17,086 bases of DNA from Jatrophihabitans sp. (GTDB lineage Bacteria > Actinomycetota > Actinomycetes > Mycobacteriales > Jatrophihabitantaceae): positions 1 to 17,086 of the forward strand of contig SCQZ01000100.1 in NCBI GenBank assembly GCA_004299665.1. The letters run 5' to 3'. The notes below the pieces were generated by a model that saw only the letters and a program-made list of their open reading frames with translations, had not been told where the DNA came from and did no database searches. Position 1 is the first letter of the stretch, and every line of letters starts with the position of its first letter. The position numbers and the translations under genes are program-made. Positions 1-6,068 of this stretch are shown one piece after another.

Positions 1-234
1 CTGGTCAACGACACCCGGTACGGGCTGAACGCGATGCTGTTCACCGAGAACCTCTCGCGGGCGCACCGCGTCGCGTCCCGGCTGCGTGCGGGGACGGTGT
101 GGGTGAACTGCTTCTTCGTCCGTGACCTGCGCTCGCCGTTCGGCGGTGTCGGCGACTCCGGCGTCGGGCGCGAGGGCGGCACCTTCAGCCGGGAGTTCTT
201 CACCGAGCCGAAGGCGATCGTGATGCAGCTCTGA
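1..234 (+). CDS. Aldehyde dehydrogenase, C-terminal fragment (HpaE/XylG-like)
   Basis: This is the last 77 residues of an NAD(P)-dependent aldehyde dehydrogenase. The frame is open from base 1, so the N-terminal roughly 400 residues, with the catalytic Cys and cofactor site, lie outside the window. The visible part has the family's C-terminal signature: NDTRYGLNA, then the GTVWVN strand, then RSPFGGVGDSGVGREGG and a final FxEPKAI. The phrase NCFFVRDLRSPFGG resembles the 2-hydroxymuconic or 5-carboxymethyl-2-hydroxymuconic semialdehyde dehydrogenases (XylG/DmpC/HpaE) of aromatic meta-cleavage pathways more than generic betaine aldehyde dehydrogenases. The substrate is inferred from that similarity only. 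The gene ends 14 nt from the convergent mshD stop. Family confidence is high and subfamily confidence moderate. Confidence 0.9.
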   Translation: MVNDTRYGLNAMLFTENLSRAHRVASRLRAGTVWVNCFFVRDLRSPFGGVGDSGVGREGGTFSREFFTEPKAIVMQL

Positions 235-248
235 CCCTGCGGCGGCGC

Positions 249-1085
249 TCAGGCAGGGGCGGGGCGGCGCCACTGGATGTCGGTGTCGGCCGGCGAGAAC
301 CCGGCGCGCTCGTAGAGACGCATCGCCGCGCTGTTGTCGTCGTCGACGTACAGCAGGACCGTGGGGCAGCCGCGCCCGGCCAGGTGGTGCAGGCCGGCGT
401 CCAGCAGTGCGCCGCCGAGCCCGGTCCCCTGCGCCGACGGGTCGACACCGAGGATGTAGACCTCCCCCTGGCCGTCCGGGTGGACCTTGGTCCAGTGGAA
501 TCCGGCCAGTGCCCGGTCGCGCCACGCGAGCAGGACGTCGCCCGCCCGGAACCACGGTTCGCCCTCGCGCTCCTCGACGTCGGCACGGCTCCAGCGCCCC
601 TGCTCCGGGTGCGAGGCGAAGGCCGCCGCGTTCACGCGCAGCCAGGCGTCCTCGTCCACCCCGACGCGCAGCGCGCGCACCTCGATCCCTGTCGGCAGCG
701 GGCGCGCCGCGGGGAGGTCCTGCAGACCGCGGACCAGCCGGTGCAGGACCCGGATGCGGTGGTAGCCGCGACCCTCGAGTGTGGCACCGACCGCGCTGCC
801 GGCCCCGTGGGACCAGACCAGGAACGCGGTCGCGACGTCGCGCTCGACGGCGTCCAGCAGCGGTTCGAGCGAGCGCGCGTCGGCGGCGAGCAGTTCCAGC
901 GAGCCGTCGGCGAGCTGTGCGTAGCCGGCGGCGGTGCGCCAGTGCCGGGCAGCCGGGGAGCGCAGGCGCCCCAACGCCGCGTCCGACAGCGGTGGGCCCC
1001 CGCCCCGGCGCGTCACGTCGGCGGCCAGGTCGCGCACGGCGGCGGCGGCCGGCGCATCGAGTGGGGGTACCTCGGGGGGGATCAC
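249..1085 (-). CDS. mshD: Mycothiol synthase (mycothiol acetyltransferase) MshD
   Basis: MshD catalyses the last step of mycothiol synthesis, acetyl-CoA-dependent N-acetylation of Cys-GlcN-Ins. The 278-aa protein has the tandem GNAT layout: a degenerate N-terminal half (about 1-125) and an active C-terminal half (about 130-278). The acetyl-CoA loop VDPSAQGTGLG is at 214-224, followed by the family-typical LYVDDDNSAAMRLYERAGF at 245-263. It is slightly shorter than the mycobacterial enzyme (about 315 aa as remembered). The start is a GTG, 10 nt downstream of the glnR stop, so the two genes are almost surely cotranscribed. The same glnR-mshD adjacency occurs in M. tuberculosis (Rv0818-Rv0819). 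Its presence marks the source as a mycothiol-producing actinobacterium. Confidence 0.93.
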   Translation of the reverse strand: MIPPEVPPLDAPAAAAVRDLAADVTRRGGGPPLSDAALGRLRSPAARHWRTAAGYAQLADGSLELLAADARSLEPLLDAVERDVATAFLVWSHGAGSAVGATLEGRGYHRIRVLHRLVRGLQDLPAARPLPTGIEVRALRVGVDEDAWLRVNAAAFASHPEQGRWSRADVEEREGEPWFRAGDVLLAWRDRALAGFHWTKVHPDGQGEVYILGVDPSAQGTGLGGALLDAGLHHLAGRGCPTVLLYVDDDNSAAMRLYERAGFSPADTDIQWRRPAPA

Positions 1086-1095
1086 CTGCGCGACG

Positions 1096-1803
1096 CTAGT
1101 GGGTCGGTTGCCCGATCGACTCGCGCGCCGCGACGGCCGGCGGACGCACGAACTTGTAGCCCACGTTGCGTACGGTGTCGATCAGCGCCTCGTGCTCGGG
1201 ACCGAGCTTGGCCCGCAACCGTCGCACGTGCACGTCCACGGTGCGGGTGCCGCCGAAGTAGTCGTACCCCCACACCTCCTGCACCAGGTGCGCCCGGCTG
1301 AACACCCGCCCGGGGTGCTGGGCGAGGAACTTGAGCAGTTCGAACTCCTTGTAGGTGAGATCGAGCGGGCGGCCGGACAGCCGCGCGGCGTAGGTCGCCT
1401 CGTCGATCGTGAGGTCGCCGATGTCGAGCAGGTCCCCCTGGTCCGGTTCGGCCGCCGCCCGCCGCTCGAACGCCAGCCGCAGTCGCGCGTCGAGCTCCGC
1501 CGGTCCGGCGGTGTCCAGGACGACGTCGGCCACCGGCCAGTCCGCCGAGACCGCGACCAGCCCCCCCTCCGTGACGACCGCCAGGACGGGGGCACCGATC
1601 TCGGCCGCGGCGAGGACGTTGAGGAAGGCCTTCGCGGTGGCCAGGTCGCGCCGCGCGTCCACGAGCAGCACGTCGCCCGGCGTGCGGTCGACGAGCGGAC
1701 CGGCCTCCATGGGCAGCACCGTGACACGGTGCGGCAGCAGCCCCAGGGCAGGAAGCACCTCGGTGGTGGCTTGCTGGGCCGCGGTGAGCAGGTCGACCTG
1801 CAT
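1096..1803 (-). CDS. glnR: GlnR-type orphan response regulator (nitrogen metabolism)
   Basis: This is a 235-aa OmpR/PhoB-fold transcription factor. The N-terminal receiver-like domain (about 1-115) keeps the central Asp (D49 in LLVDARRDL) but lacks the acidic pair normally found near the N-terminus, as in atypical GlnR receivers. The C-terminal winged helix (about 130-225) is closely GlnR-like: [40 protein letters not shown] and [12 protein letters not shown]. No histidine kinase is adjacent, fitting an orphan regulator. GlnR controls nitrogen assimilation genes in actinobacteria. The ATG at 1803 was chosen because it aligns with the known GlnR N-terminus and lies 6 nt after a TATTCT -10 box, suggesting leaderless translation. 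An in-frame upstream start at 1836 would add 11 unlikely residues. Confidence 0.92.
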   Translation of the reverse strand: MQVDLLTAAQQATTEVLPALGLLPHRVTVLPMEAGPLVDRTPGDVLLVDARRDLATAKAFLNVLAAAEIGAPVLAVVTEGGLVAVSADWPVADVVLDTAGPAELDARLRLAFERRAAAEPDQGDLLDIGDLTIDEATYAARLSGRPLDLTYKEFELLKFLAQHPGRVFSRAHLVQEVWGYDYFGGTRTVDVHVRRLRAKLGPEHEALIDTVRNVGYKFVRPPAVAARESIGQPTH

Positions 1804-1809
1804 CCAGGG

Positions 1810-1815
1810 AGAATA
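1810..1815 (-). promoter_or_regulatory. -10 element of leaderless glnR promoter
   Basis: On the minus strand TATTCT is followed by 6 nt (CCCTGG) and the ATG of glnR. TANNNT at this distance is the usual actinobacterial arrangement in which the transcript starts at or next to the start codon. No purine-rich ribosome binding site precedes the ATG, which supports a leaderless mRNA. Confidence 0.55.
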
Positions 1816-1904
1816 TCGGTCGTGACCGCCGCGCACCGGGTTCCCCTCAGCACGCAGGACGGCATCCGCTTGGGCTGCGACACGGCCGGCGGCGGTCTGC
1901 GACG

Positions 1905-2759
1905 ATGACCGCCGTGACCGACCCGACCGACGCCGCCGCCGAGGCCGAGGTCAACCACGCCGGTTCGCTCGTGGCGGCCCTGGTGTGTGGCGCCGGCCTG
2001 GCCGTCACCGCGCGGGTCGGGGCGACGGCACTGCTCGCGGCGGTGGCGGCCGGCCAGGCGTTGCTGGCCCTCGCCTGGGTGTTCGCGACCCGCATGCCGG
2101 GGCGGCGCGGTGCCCTTGTGATCGCGGGGCTCGCGGCGGCGGGCGCCGACGTCCTCGTCTCGGTCTGGCCGCACGGCCAGCTCGGCCCGCTGGTCGCCGT
2201 GCTGGGGCTGGCGCTGCCGGCCATGATCGCCCACCAACTGGTGCGCGGCGCCGCACGGGCGCGGGTCAGCGAGTCGCTGGGAATGACCGCGCTGCTGGTG
2301 GCGATGGTCGTCGCGTTGCCCGCGATCGTGCAGTTGCGCCACGAGATGCCGCGACTGCTGGCGGCGCAGGCGAGTTCCGGGGTCGCGGCCGCGGTCGCCG
2401 GGGCGCTGGCGATCGGGTTCCTGGTCGACCTGCTGGCGCCGCTGCCGCGCTTCGACCCGCACGTGCGACGCGGGCTGCTGGGGGTGGTCGGTGCCGCCGG
2501 GCTGGGGTGCTCCCTCGGCTACCTGCTGCTGCAGTCGGACGTGCACCGCGCCTTCGAGCACGGCCGCGGCGCATTCCTCGGCGCGTCCCTGGGGGCGATC
2601 GCGGCGCTGCTGGCGGTCGGCGCCTCGTACCTCGAGAGCAATGTCGCGATGCCGGATGCGGGCCTGGCCCGGCGACTGCGGCCGGTGTTGGCCGTCGTGG
2701 TCCCGCTGTGCCTGACGATGCCGGTCGCGTTCGTGCTCACCCTCGCGATCCGGGTCTGA
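1905..2759 (+). CDS. Polytopic membrane protein of unknown function
   Basis: I do not recognise a named family. The 284-aa protein is almost entirely hydrophobic, with eight or nine predicted membrane segments (roughly 21-39, 40-61, 68-87, 92-111, 124-144, 160-181, 190-209, 224-244, 258-282) and short connecting loops. The N-terminus ([20 protein letters not shown]) is polar and probably cytoplasmic. No catalytic or transport signature stands out. It is divergent from glnR across about 100 nt and lies 51 nt upstream of the LmeA-like gene in the same direction, so the two are likely cotranscribed. A role in the cell envelope is possible from that context but is inference only. Confidence 0.75.
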   Translation: MTAVTDPTDAAAEAEVNHAGSLVAALVCGAGLAVTARVGATALLAAVAAGQALLALAWVFATRMPGRRGALVIAGLAAAGADVLVSVWPHGQLGPLVAVLGLALPAMIAHQLVRGAARARVSESLGMTALLVAMVVALPAIVQLRHEMPRLLAAQASSGVAAAVAGALAIGFLVDLLAPLPRFDPHVRRGLLGVVGAAGLGCSLGYLLLQSDVHRAFEHGRGAFLGASLGAIAALLAVGASYLESNVAMPDAGLARRLRPVLAVVVPLCLTMPVAFVLTLAIRV

Positions 2760-2810
2760 CGCGACCGGCCGGCGGGACGGGGCGGGGACGACGGGACGGC
2801 AGGGACGACG

Positions 2811-3554
2811 GTGCTGATCGACGTGCTCGTCGTGGTCGCCGTCGTCGCGGCGCTGGTCCTCGCCGCGGCCCTCGCCGACCGCACGCTCGTGTCGCTGGCC
2901 GAGCGCAAGGCGTCCGAGTACCTGGCCGAGCCGTTCGACCACCCGCCGGCGGTGCGGGTGCACGGGGCGCCCTTCCTGACCCAGGTGATCCGCGGTCGTT
3001 ACGGCCGGATCGAGGTCGCCGGCGGCGGCCTGCGGGTGGGCGAGATCGCCGGGGCGAGCCTGCAGGCGCGGCTGTCGAACGTCTACCTGCCGGCGCGCGA
3101 CCTGCTGTTGCGGCGCGCCACCGAACTGCCCTGCGAGCGCGTCGCCGGTTCGTTGGTGCTCCCCTACGGGGAGCTGGCGCGGGTCAGCCGGGTACCGGGC
3201 CTGGCGCTGGCCTTCCAGGACGGCCGGCTGGTCGCCTCGGCGTCGCTGCCGGTCCCCGGTATCAGCCAGCTCGCCCGCGTCAGCGGCCGCGCGGCGCTGA
3301 CGCTCGATGGCGGCACCGTGTGGCTGCGGGTCAGCGGCCTGTCGGTGGCCGGGCTGAGCGTGACGGCCCTGGTGATCCGCCAACTGCTGCCGCACATGAA
3401 CGTCCCGATCCCGCTGCCGCCGCTGCCGTGGGGGCTGCGGCTCGAGCAGTTGCACGCCGCCGAGTCCGGGATCGTCGTCGAGGGGGCGGCCGCCGCCGTG
3501 GTGTTCCGTCCGGTGGTGCGCCCCGAGCAGCGAGACGGCCGTCCCGTCGAGTGA
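2811..3554 (+). CDS. lmeA: DUF2993 family periplasmic protein, LmeA-like
   Basis: This 247-aa protein begins with an N-terminal hydrophobic anchor or signal (LIDVLVVVAVVAALVLAAALAD, residues 2-23). A DUF2993-type body follows, with ADRTLVSLAERKASEYLA, then HGAPFLTQVIRGRYGRIEV and beta-rich repeats to the end. In mycobacteria the DUF2993 protein LmeA (Rv0817c) is a periplasmic, lipid-binding factor needed for mature lipomannan; it lies next to glnR and mshD, as here. The position therefore supports orthology, though exact function in this organism is inferred. The start is GTG at 2811, with a weak AGGGA element upstream. It ends 33 nt before the cysteine leader peptide. Confidence 0.8.
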   Translation: MLIDVLVVVAVVAALVLAAALADRTLVSLAERKASEYLAEPFDHPPAVRVHGAPFLTQVIRGRYGRIEVAGGGLRVGEIAGASLQARLSNVYLPARDLLLRRATELPCERVAGSLVLPYGELARVSRVPGLALAFQDGRLVASASLPVPGISQLARVSGRAALTLDGGTVWLRVSGLSVAGLSVTALVIRQLLPHMNVPIPLPPLPWGLRLEQLHAAESGIVVEGAAAAVVFRPVVRPEQRDGRPVE

Positions 3555-3575
3555 GACCGCCACGCCGCCATCGGT

Positions 3576-3581
3576 TAGGCT
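3576..3581 (+). promoter_or_regulatory. -10 element of leaderless leader-peptide promoter
   Basis: TAGGCT is followed by exactly 6 nt (GGGCCC) and the ATG of the cysteine-containing leader peptide. The TANNNT-N6-ATG spacing indicates a leaderless transcript, the same arrangement reported for cysteine-responsive leader ORFs in mycobacteria. No convincing -35 box is visible. Confidence 0.55.
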
Positions 3582-3587
3582 GGGCCC

Positions 3588-3683
3588 ATGGGCATCGCGC
3601 TCTTCGCGGTGAGCGCCCGGCTCACCTGCCGCCGCACGGTCGACCTGTGCCGTGTGGGCAGCTGCCTGTGTTTCATGCGCTGA
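3588..3683 (+). CDS. Cysteine-rich leader peptide (31 aa) upstream of sulfurtransferase operon
   Basis: This short ORF encodes 31 residues with four cysteines (positions 14, 21, 26, 28). It contains RRTVDLCRVGSCLC, which resembles the RR-x-VDLxR core of the actinobacterial 'putative leader peptides' found before sulfur-metabolism genes. In mycobacteria, leaderless polycysteine ORFs upstream of the homologous cysA2 operon act as cysteine-responsive attenuators (established for M. smegmatis Ms5788A). Here the Cys codons are dispersed rather than consecutive. The TGA at 3681-3683 is followed one nucleotide later by the first arm of a competing hairpin set. The likely role is cis-regulation of the downstream sulfurtransferase genes by cysteine-tRNA supply. 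That mechanism is inferred here from family knowledge. Confidence 0.8.
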   Translation: MGIALFAVSARLTCRRTVDLCRVGSCLCFMR

Positions 3684-3684
3684 C

Positions 3685-3716
3685 CCCGCCCGAGCCGAGG
3701 CCGCCCGGCGGGCGGG
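3685..3716 (+). promoter_or_regulatory. Candidate attenuator with mutually exclusive hairpins
   Basis: Between the leader stop and cysA2, three arms compete. Arm A is CCCGCCCG at 3685-3692, arm B is CCGCCCG at 3701-3707 and arm C is CGGGCGGG at 3709-3716. A:C gives 8 bp with a 16-nt loop. B:C gives about 6 bp with a 3-nt loop. Arm A starts one base after the leader stop codon, so a ribosome stalled at the late Cys codons would cover it. Further GC-rich pairing (GCCGG-C-CCGGC) and pyrimidine tracts lie before the cysA2 ribosome binding site. Pairing was read by eye, not by energy calculation. Confidence 0.5.
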
Positions 3717-3786
3717 CGTGACGGGCCGGCCCGGCCGCCGCAATCGCGATCTTTCCCACACCTTTTCCCTGCAAGGAGAACAACGC

Positions 3787-4614
3787 ATGGCACGCGCAGA
3801 CGTACTCGTCTCGGCCGATTGGGCCGAGAGCAATCTGAACACCCCCGGCGTCGTGTTCGTCGAGGTCGACGAGGACACCGCGGCGTACGACGTCAACCAC
3901 CTTCCCGGCGCGGTGAAGCTGGACTGGAAGCTCGACCTGCAGGACCCGGTCAAGCGTGACTTCGTCAACAAGGAGCAGTTCGAGAAGCTGCTCTCGGCCA
4001 AGGGCATCGCCAACGGCGACACCGTGGTGCTGTACGGCGGCAACAACAACTGGTTCGCCGCGTATGCGTACTGGTACTTCAAGCTCTACGGGCACGAGTC
4101 GGTCAAGCTGCTCGACGGCGGCCGCAAGAAGTGGGAGCTGGACGGGCGCAACCTGGACGGCGAGCGGGTCTCGCGGCCGGCGACGGCGTACGCGGCCCAG
4201 GCCCAGGACAGCTCGATCAGGGCGTTCCGCGACGAGGTGATCGCCGCGATCGGCAACAAGAACCTGGTCGACGTCCGCTCGCCCGACGAGTTCAGCGGCA
4301 AGCTCGCCGCCCCGGCGCACCTGCCCCAGGAGCAGCCGCACATCCCCGGCCACATCCCGGGCGCGGTCAACGTGCCGTGGAGCAAGGCGGCGAACGAGGA
4401 CGGCACGTTCCGCTCCGACGAGGAGCTGCGGGCGCTCTACGCCGGCGTGGACGACGCGAAGGACACCATCGCCTACTGCCGCATCGGCGAACGCTCCAGC
4501 CACACCTGGTTCGCACTCTCCGAGCTGCTGGGTCTGCGGAACGTCAAGAACTACGACGGCTCGTGGACCGAGTACGGCTCGCTGGTGGGCGTGCCCGTCG
4601 AGCGCGGCGCCTGA
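3787..4614 (+). CDS. cysA2: Thiosulfate/3-mercaptopyruvate sulfurtransferase (CysA2-like)
   Basis: This is a 275-aa two-domain rhodanese that transfers sulfane sulfur from thiosulfate or mercaptopyruvate to a thiophilic acceptor. The N-terminal inactive domain (about 8-125) contains YDVNHLPGAVKLDW and VVLYGGNNNWFAAYAYWYFK. The C-terminal domain (about 145-270) has LVDVRSPDEFSG, GHIPGAVNVPWSKA and the active loop CRIGERS with the catalytic Cys at 231. The family's GSWTEYG tail is present. The ATG at 3787 was chosen because a strong AAGGAGAA precedes it; an in-frame extension to 3652 would run through the leader and spacer. It is followed 28 nt later by the DUF1416 gene, as in mycobacteria (Rv0815c-Rv0814c). 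Regulation is probably by the upstream leader peptide. Confidence 0.94.
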   Translation: MARADVLVSADWAESNLNTPGVVFVEVDEDTAAYDVNHLPGAVKLDWKLDLQDPVKRDFVNKEQFEKLLSAKGIANGDTVVLYGGNNNWFAAYAYWYFKLYGHESVKLLDGGRKKWELDGRNLDGERVSRPATAYAAQAQDSSIRAFRDEVIAAIGNKNLVDVRSPDEFSGKLAAPAHLPQEQPHIPGHIPGAVNVPWSKAANEDGTFRSDEELRALYAGVDDAKDTIAYCRIGERSSHTWFALSELLGLRNVKNYDGSWTEYGSLVGVPVERGA

Positions 4615-4642
4615 GCCGCCCGATCACGAAAGGATCTCGATC

Positions 4643-4942
4643 ATGTGCGGAGCCCCCGCCCAGACCCCCGTGCTGCCGGCCGGGGTGGACCTGTCGAAGG
4701 AGACCGTGATCTACGGGGCGGTCTCCAAGGAGGGCGCGCCGGTGCCGGGCGCGTACGTCCGGCTGCTGGACGACGTCGAGGAGTTCGTGGCAGAGGTCGT
4801 CACGTCGGCGAGCGGTGACTTCCGGTTCTTCGCGGCGCCGGGAGCGTGGACGCTGTCGGTGCTGCACCGGGACGGCAAGGCCCGCCGCCAGGTGCAGGCC
4901 GCAGGCCCCGGCCTGCTGGAAGCCTCGCTGCAGCTGTCCTGA
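4643..4942 (+). CDS. sseC: DUF1416 domain protein (SseC-like)
   Basis: This 99-aa protein matches the DUF1416/SseC family that follows CysA-type sulfurtransferases in actinobacteria. It starts MCGAP with a near N-terminal Cys. A carboxypeptidase-regulatory-like beta sandwich follows: VIYGAVSKEGAPVPGAYVRLLD, then SGDFRFFAAPGAWTLSVL. The biochemical role is not established; genetic linkage suggests a partner or accessory of the sulfurtransferase. The ATG is preceded by AAAGGA about 10 nt upstream and lies 28 nt after cysA2, so the pair forms an operon. Its stop is only 4 nt from the stop of the convergent DsrE-family gene. Confidence 0.9.
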   Translation: MCGAPAQTPVLPAGVDLSKETVIYGAVSKEGAPVPGAYVRLLDDVEEFVAEVVTSASGDFRFFAAPGAWTLSVLHRDGKARRQVQAAGPGLLEASLQLS

Positions 4943-4946
4943 TTCC

Positions 4947-5321
4947 TCAGTAGACGAGTGCCTGCGCCCCGGGGCGCAGGCACTCGTCCACGAACGTGGC
5001 CGAACCGGCGAGCCGCACCCCGCCGATCAGGTCACCCTCGCCGATCCCGCGCCGTGCCGCGCACTGCGTGCACACCGTGATCGTCCCCGCGGCCAGCACC
5101 GCGTCGCGCAGGTCCGCCAGCGGCGGCGACTGCGCGAGCACGAACCCCTCCGCGCGGCCCGGAAGGCCGAACCAGGCGGCCTCGCCGGTGAGCCACAGCG
5201 ACACCGGTGCACCCGCCGCCAGCGCGGTCGCCGCGACCGTGAACGCCTGCGAGCAGCGCTCGGCCTCCTCGGCGCCCGCGGTGCACTTGACGACCAGGCT
5301 TCGCTGCTGCGGCGTGCTCAT
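4947..5321 (-). CDS. DsrE family protein
   Basis: This is a 124-aa small alpha/beta protein of the DsrE/DsrF-like fold, a family that handles sulfur relay or binds small ligands. The N-terminal strand SLVVKCTAGAEEAERCSQAF is followed by AATALAAGAPVSLWLTGEAAWF, the usual DsrE helix-strand pattern. A CTQC motif at 84-87 is a possible redox or persulfide site. The last 12 coding codons before the terminal Tyr lie entirely within a 36-bp perfect palindrome. It converges on DUF1416 with a 4-nt gap and is divergent from the 32-aa membrane peptide, 18 nt away. Its position next to sulfurtransferase genes fits a sulfur-related role, which is inference. Confidence 0.85.
   Translation of the reverse strand: MSTPQQRSLVVKCTAGAEEAERCSQAFTVAATALAAGAPVSLWLTGEAAWFGLPGRAEGFVLAQSPPLADLRDAVLAAGTITVCTQCAARRGIGEGDLIGGVRLAGSATFVDECLRPGAQALVY
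4953..4988. terminator. 36-bp perfect palindrome, probable bidirectional terminator within DsrE gene end
   Basis: The left half GACGAGTGCCTGCGCCCC is followed immediately by its exact reverse complement, giving 18 bp of uninterrupted symmetry. Folded in RNA it forms a very stable hairpin with a minimal loop. It begins 11 nt after the DUF1416 stop and covers codons 112-123 of the DsrE protein (DECLRPGAQALV). This is the right place to stop transcription of both convergent genes, although no T-tract follows on the plus strand. Confidence 0.65.
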
Positions 5322-5326
5322 GCGGC

Positions 5327-5332
5327 TATCGT
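5327..5332 (+). promoter_or_regulatory. -10 element before 32-aa membrane peptide
   Basis: TATCGT followed by 7 nt (CCCGTAC) and then ATG fits the leaderless TANNNT-N7-ATG pattern. The element lies in the 18-nt gap between two divergent genes. No clear -35 hexamer is seen. Confidence 0.5.
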
Positions 5333-5339
5333 CCCGTAC

Positions 5340-5438
5340 ATGGAAACGGCGTACCTCGTCATCCTCGTGATCACGTTCGTCCTGCTCGCGGGCGCGGCGG
5401 GATACGGCATCGCCAAGCTCTCGGCCGGCCGGCGCTGA
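5340..5438 (+). CDS. Small single-pass membrane protein (32 aa)
   Basis: The ORF encodes METAYLVILVITFVLLAGAA followed by GYGIAKLSAGRR. It has one hydrophobic segment (about 5-24) and a short basic C-terminus, which predicts an N-out/C-in single-pass peptide. I do not recognise a family. Support for being real comes from three points: a leaderless-type -10 box 7 nt upstream, an intact membrane helix, and tight linkage. Its stop is separated by one nucleotide from the GTG of the nitrobindin-like gene, so it probably sits first in that operon. It is too short for most automatic annotation. Confidence 0.6.
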   Translation: METAYLVILVITFVLLAGAAGYGIAKLSAGRR

Positions 5439-5439
5439 G

Positions 5440-5967
5440 GTGCAGCCGGACACCACCGACCTGCGATCGGGCGCGCCGCTGCACGACGCGCTGCTCGCGC
5501 TGCTGCCGCTCGTGGGTGTCTGGAGCGGCACCGGCGAGGGCGTCGTCGCGAGCACCGGGGCGAGGTTCCGCTACGGGCAGCGGCTCGCCTTCTCCCACGA
5601 CGGCCGCCCGTTCCTGGCCTACGAGGCGCGCGCCTGGCTGCTGGACGAGGACGGGGCGGTGCTGCGTCAGGCCTGGCGCGAGTCCGGCTTCTGGCGCCCG
5701 GGCGCGGGGCCGGACGACCTCGAGGCCGTGATCGCCTCGAACACCGGACAGTCGCTGCTGTACACCGGCACCGCGGGCGACCGGCGGTGGGAGATCGCCA
5801 CGGCGGTGGCGACGCCGGCCCCGACCGCACGGGTCGTCGACGGCGAACGACGGCTGTACGGGCTGGTCGCGGGCGAGGACGGCGAGCGGTTGGTCTACGC
5901 CACCGAACTCGCACCCGGCGGGCAGCCGTTCGCGCCGCACCTGAACGCGCGGCTCGCACGCGCCTGA
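5440..5967 (+). CDS. Nitrobindin-like heme-binding FABP-fold protein (Rv0813c-type)
   Basis: This is a 175-aa beta-barrel protein of the nitrobindin/THAP4-like family (formerly DUF1794). Visible signatures in order are LVGVWSGTGEG (about 24-34), FRYGQRLAF, FLAYEARAWLLDEDG, WRESGFWRP, and the C-terminal PHLNARLARA. The His in that last motif is the expected axial heme ligand. Family members bind ferric heme and isomerise peroxynitrite to nitrate. The M. tuberculosis protein Rv0813c, first described as fatty-acid-binding-like, occupies the equivalent position beside sseC2-cysA2. The start is GTG at 5440, one nucleotide after the preceding stop. Function is inferred from the family; the exact physiological ligand is unknown. 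Confidence 0.88.
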   Translation: MQPDTTDLRSGAPLHDALLALLPLVGVWSGTGEGVVASTGARFRYGQRLAFSHDGRPFLAYEARAWLLDEDGAVLRQAWRESGFWRPGAGPDDLEAVIASNTGQSLLYTGTAGDRRWEIATAVATPAPTARVVDGERRLYGLVAGEDGERLVYATELAPGGQPFAPHLNARLARA

Positions 5968-6016
5968 CATCGTCGTCTCGGCGGGGCACCGCCATGTTTG
6001 TGTGACGTCTTGTCTG

Positions 6017-6058
6017 GGGAAGATTTACCTGCTACACCTTGTACCGGTCAATCTTCCC
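6017..6058. promoter_or_regulatory. Inverted repeat in the leader of the diiron oxygenase gene
   Basis: GGGAAGATT (6017-6025) and AATCTTCCC (6050-6058) are exact 9-bp reverse complements around a 24-nt centre. A nested TACA-CCT-TGTA (6033-6043) lies inside. The right arm abuts the GGAGG ribosome binding site (6059-6063). A TTGTCT (6010-6015) with 17 nt to TACACC could be a weak promoter. The repeat could be an operator (TetR sites often contain such palindromes) or an mRNA hairpin next to the ribosome binding site. Confidence 0.45.
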
Positions 6059-6068
6059 GGAGGTCGCC

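Noticed and set aside
3652..3786. N-terminal extension of the sulfurtransferase
   Set aside because: It overlaps the leader peptide and attenuator, and the ATG at 3787 has a strong AAGGAGAA and matches the known CysA2 N-terminus.
1182..4082. 966-codon open frame on the minus strand
   Set aside because: It lies antisense to glnR's frame, the membrane protein, lmeA and cysA2, is of low complexity (Arg/Pro/Gly/Gln/His-rich) and has no domain. Frames on the wrong strand stay open by chance in very GC-rich DNA.
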